Shown here: positions 56,145-56,694 of the stretch, one piece after another
How the letters are laid out: each line of letters opens with the position of its first letter
Numbering within the stretch: the stretch's first letter is position 1
Assembly: GCA_028821405.1 (NCBI GenBank)
Contig: JAPPGK010000040.1
Span: 1-56,694, forward strand
DNA from: Gammaproteobacteria bacterium
GTDB lineage: Bacteria > Pseudomonadota > Gammaproteobacteria > Pseudomonadales > Azotimanducaceae
DNA length: 56,694 nucleotides
Direction: 5' to 3'
Program-made: the position numbers and the translations under genes
The notes under the pieces: model-generated
Told to the model about the DNA's origin: nothing
The model's input: only the letters and a program-made list of their open reading frames with translations
The model's database searches: none

Positions 56145-56177
56145 GAGACGGTCGACCAGATGGGAGGCGGCAATCAT

Positions 56178-56694
56178 GGAGCCCGGCGCAGGTCACTTCA
56201 ACCGAGGTCTCCAACGACCAACGTCGCCACTGCCACCCTAGTCGGAAAGCCGCGCCACCAACCGGGGTCGTCCAGGTTCGTCCCGGCCTCGACGTGGCGA
56301 AACATCGCCCATTTGTTGCCCAAGCTCCAATGATTGGCGCGAGCCCGACCCCGACGGGAAAGCGCCGCTTCGATCACGGCTCGTTTGAGTCGCTCACCCT
56401 CGCCCTCCGCAGCTCGGTTGCTTGGTGACCGTCGCCGTAGACGAGGCGTGGATAGGCTTGGCCCTAGCGTGCCCGGACCGAACATCGCCCTTTTCGTTTG
56501 CCGCAACGTGTTTGCTCGTACGCCCTAAGCCGCTGGACATCGTCCTTTCGATGGCGATGCCCGTTCCGCTTGTCCACCCCTTGCCCACCGCGACTCGTTA
56601 TTCTTTTTGGGGGATCGTCCCCGTGGACGAGGCGTGGACAAGCCACCGGCGCCCGGTGGTTCCGAACCGAACATCGCCCCATTCAAAGGCCGGG
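56178..56694. repeat. Non-coding region with a 180-190-bp periodic motif
   Basis: No convincing gene is present. CCGAACATCGCCC occurs at 56478-56490 and 56667-56679 (189 bp apart), and a related GCGAAACATCGCCC ends at 56310, about 180 bp before the first. GACGAGGCGTGGA occurs at 56440 and 56626 (186 bp apart) ahead of the last two copies, and a divergent CTCGACGTGG precedes the first. The units therefore form a tandem array of about three diverged copies, running off the window end. Reverse-strand frames are short and unlike known proteins. Confidence 0.55.

Overview
The window looks like a chromosomal stretch of an uncultured, GC-rich gammaproteobacterium. The support is a SlmA-type nucleoid occlusion factor and two conserved gene orders: rph-pyrE with slmA, argB, a phosphomannomutase, coaBC and radC, and yicC-gmk-rpoZ-spoT-ridA-recG. 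UvrD, GlmU/GlmS, a TonB-dependent receptor and TRAP transporters fit a Gram-negative heterotroph. A marine or host-associated habitat is only an inference, from the TRAP, sulfotransferase and TonB genes. TTG and GTG starts are common here.

Layout. 0-7.4 kb is an oxidative and secreted-protein block: luciferase-like oxidoreductase plus VOC protein on the plus strand, then on the minus strand a periplasmic metallo-beta-lactamase-fold hydrolase, a DUF6152 protein, two related exported proteins of unknown function, a gluconate-dehydrogenase-subunit-3-like protein and a GMC oxidoreductase. 7.4-12.3 kb holds a coiled-coil membrane protein, then galU divergent from glmU-glmS (UDP-sugar supply). 12.3-15.9 kb holds a DUF4143 ATPase preceded by a long dyad, and uvrD with a LexA-like site.

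15.9-30.8 kb is accessory: a MalT-like LuxR regulator, a 2115-residue exported modular protein (two duplicated N-terminal modules, two five-repeat propeller-like blocks, two CARDB-like domains, cadherin-like and FN3-like domains), a short exported peptide, a Uma2-type nuclease, an M48-like lipoprotein whose active-site glutamate is glutamine, a frameshifted relic of the MalT-like regulator, a thioredoxin-fold lipoprotein and a TRAP solute-binding lipoprotein.

30.9-39.4 kb carries a glycosyltransferase and a sulfotransferase that converge tail to tail, TRAP permeases downstream of ubiA and a dicarboxylate-type symporter, rubredoxin, and a nicotinate phosphoribosyltransferase-nicotinamidase pair for NAD salvage. 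39.5-53.4 kb is housekeeping. 53.6-56.1 kb is a TonB-dependent receptor with an EF-hand-like loop, followed by a non-coding periodic repeat to the window end.

Non-coding structure worth attention: a 147-bp MITE-like element made of five adjacent hairpins that supplies the slmA stop codon; a family of short GC-rich palindromes at four sites; the dyad covering the start region of the DUF4143 ATPase; a 25-bp tandem repeat between radC and the receptor gene. I saw no tRNA, rRNA, CRISPR array or intact insertion sequence. All functional calls come from reading sequence and motifs by eye, without database searches.
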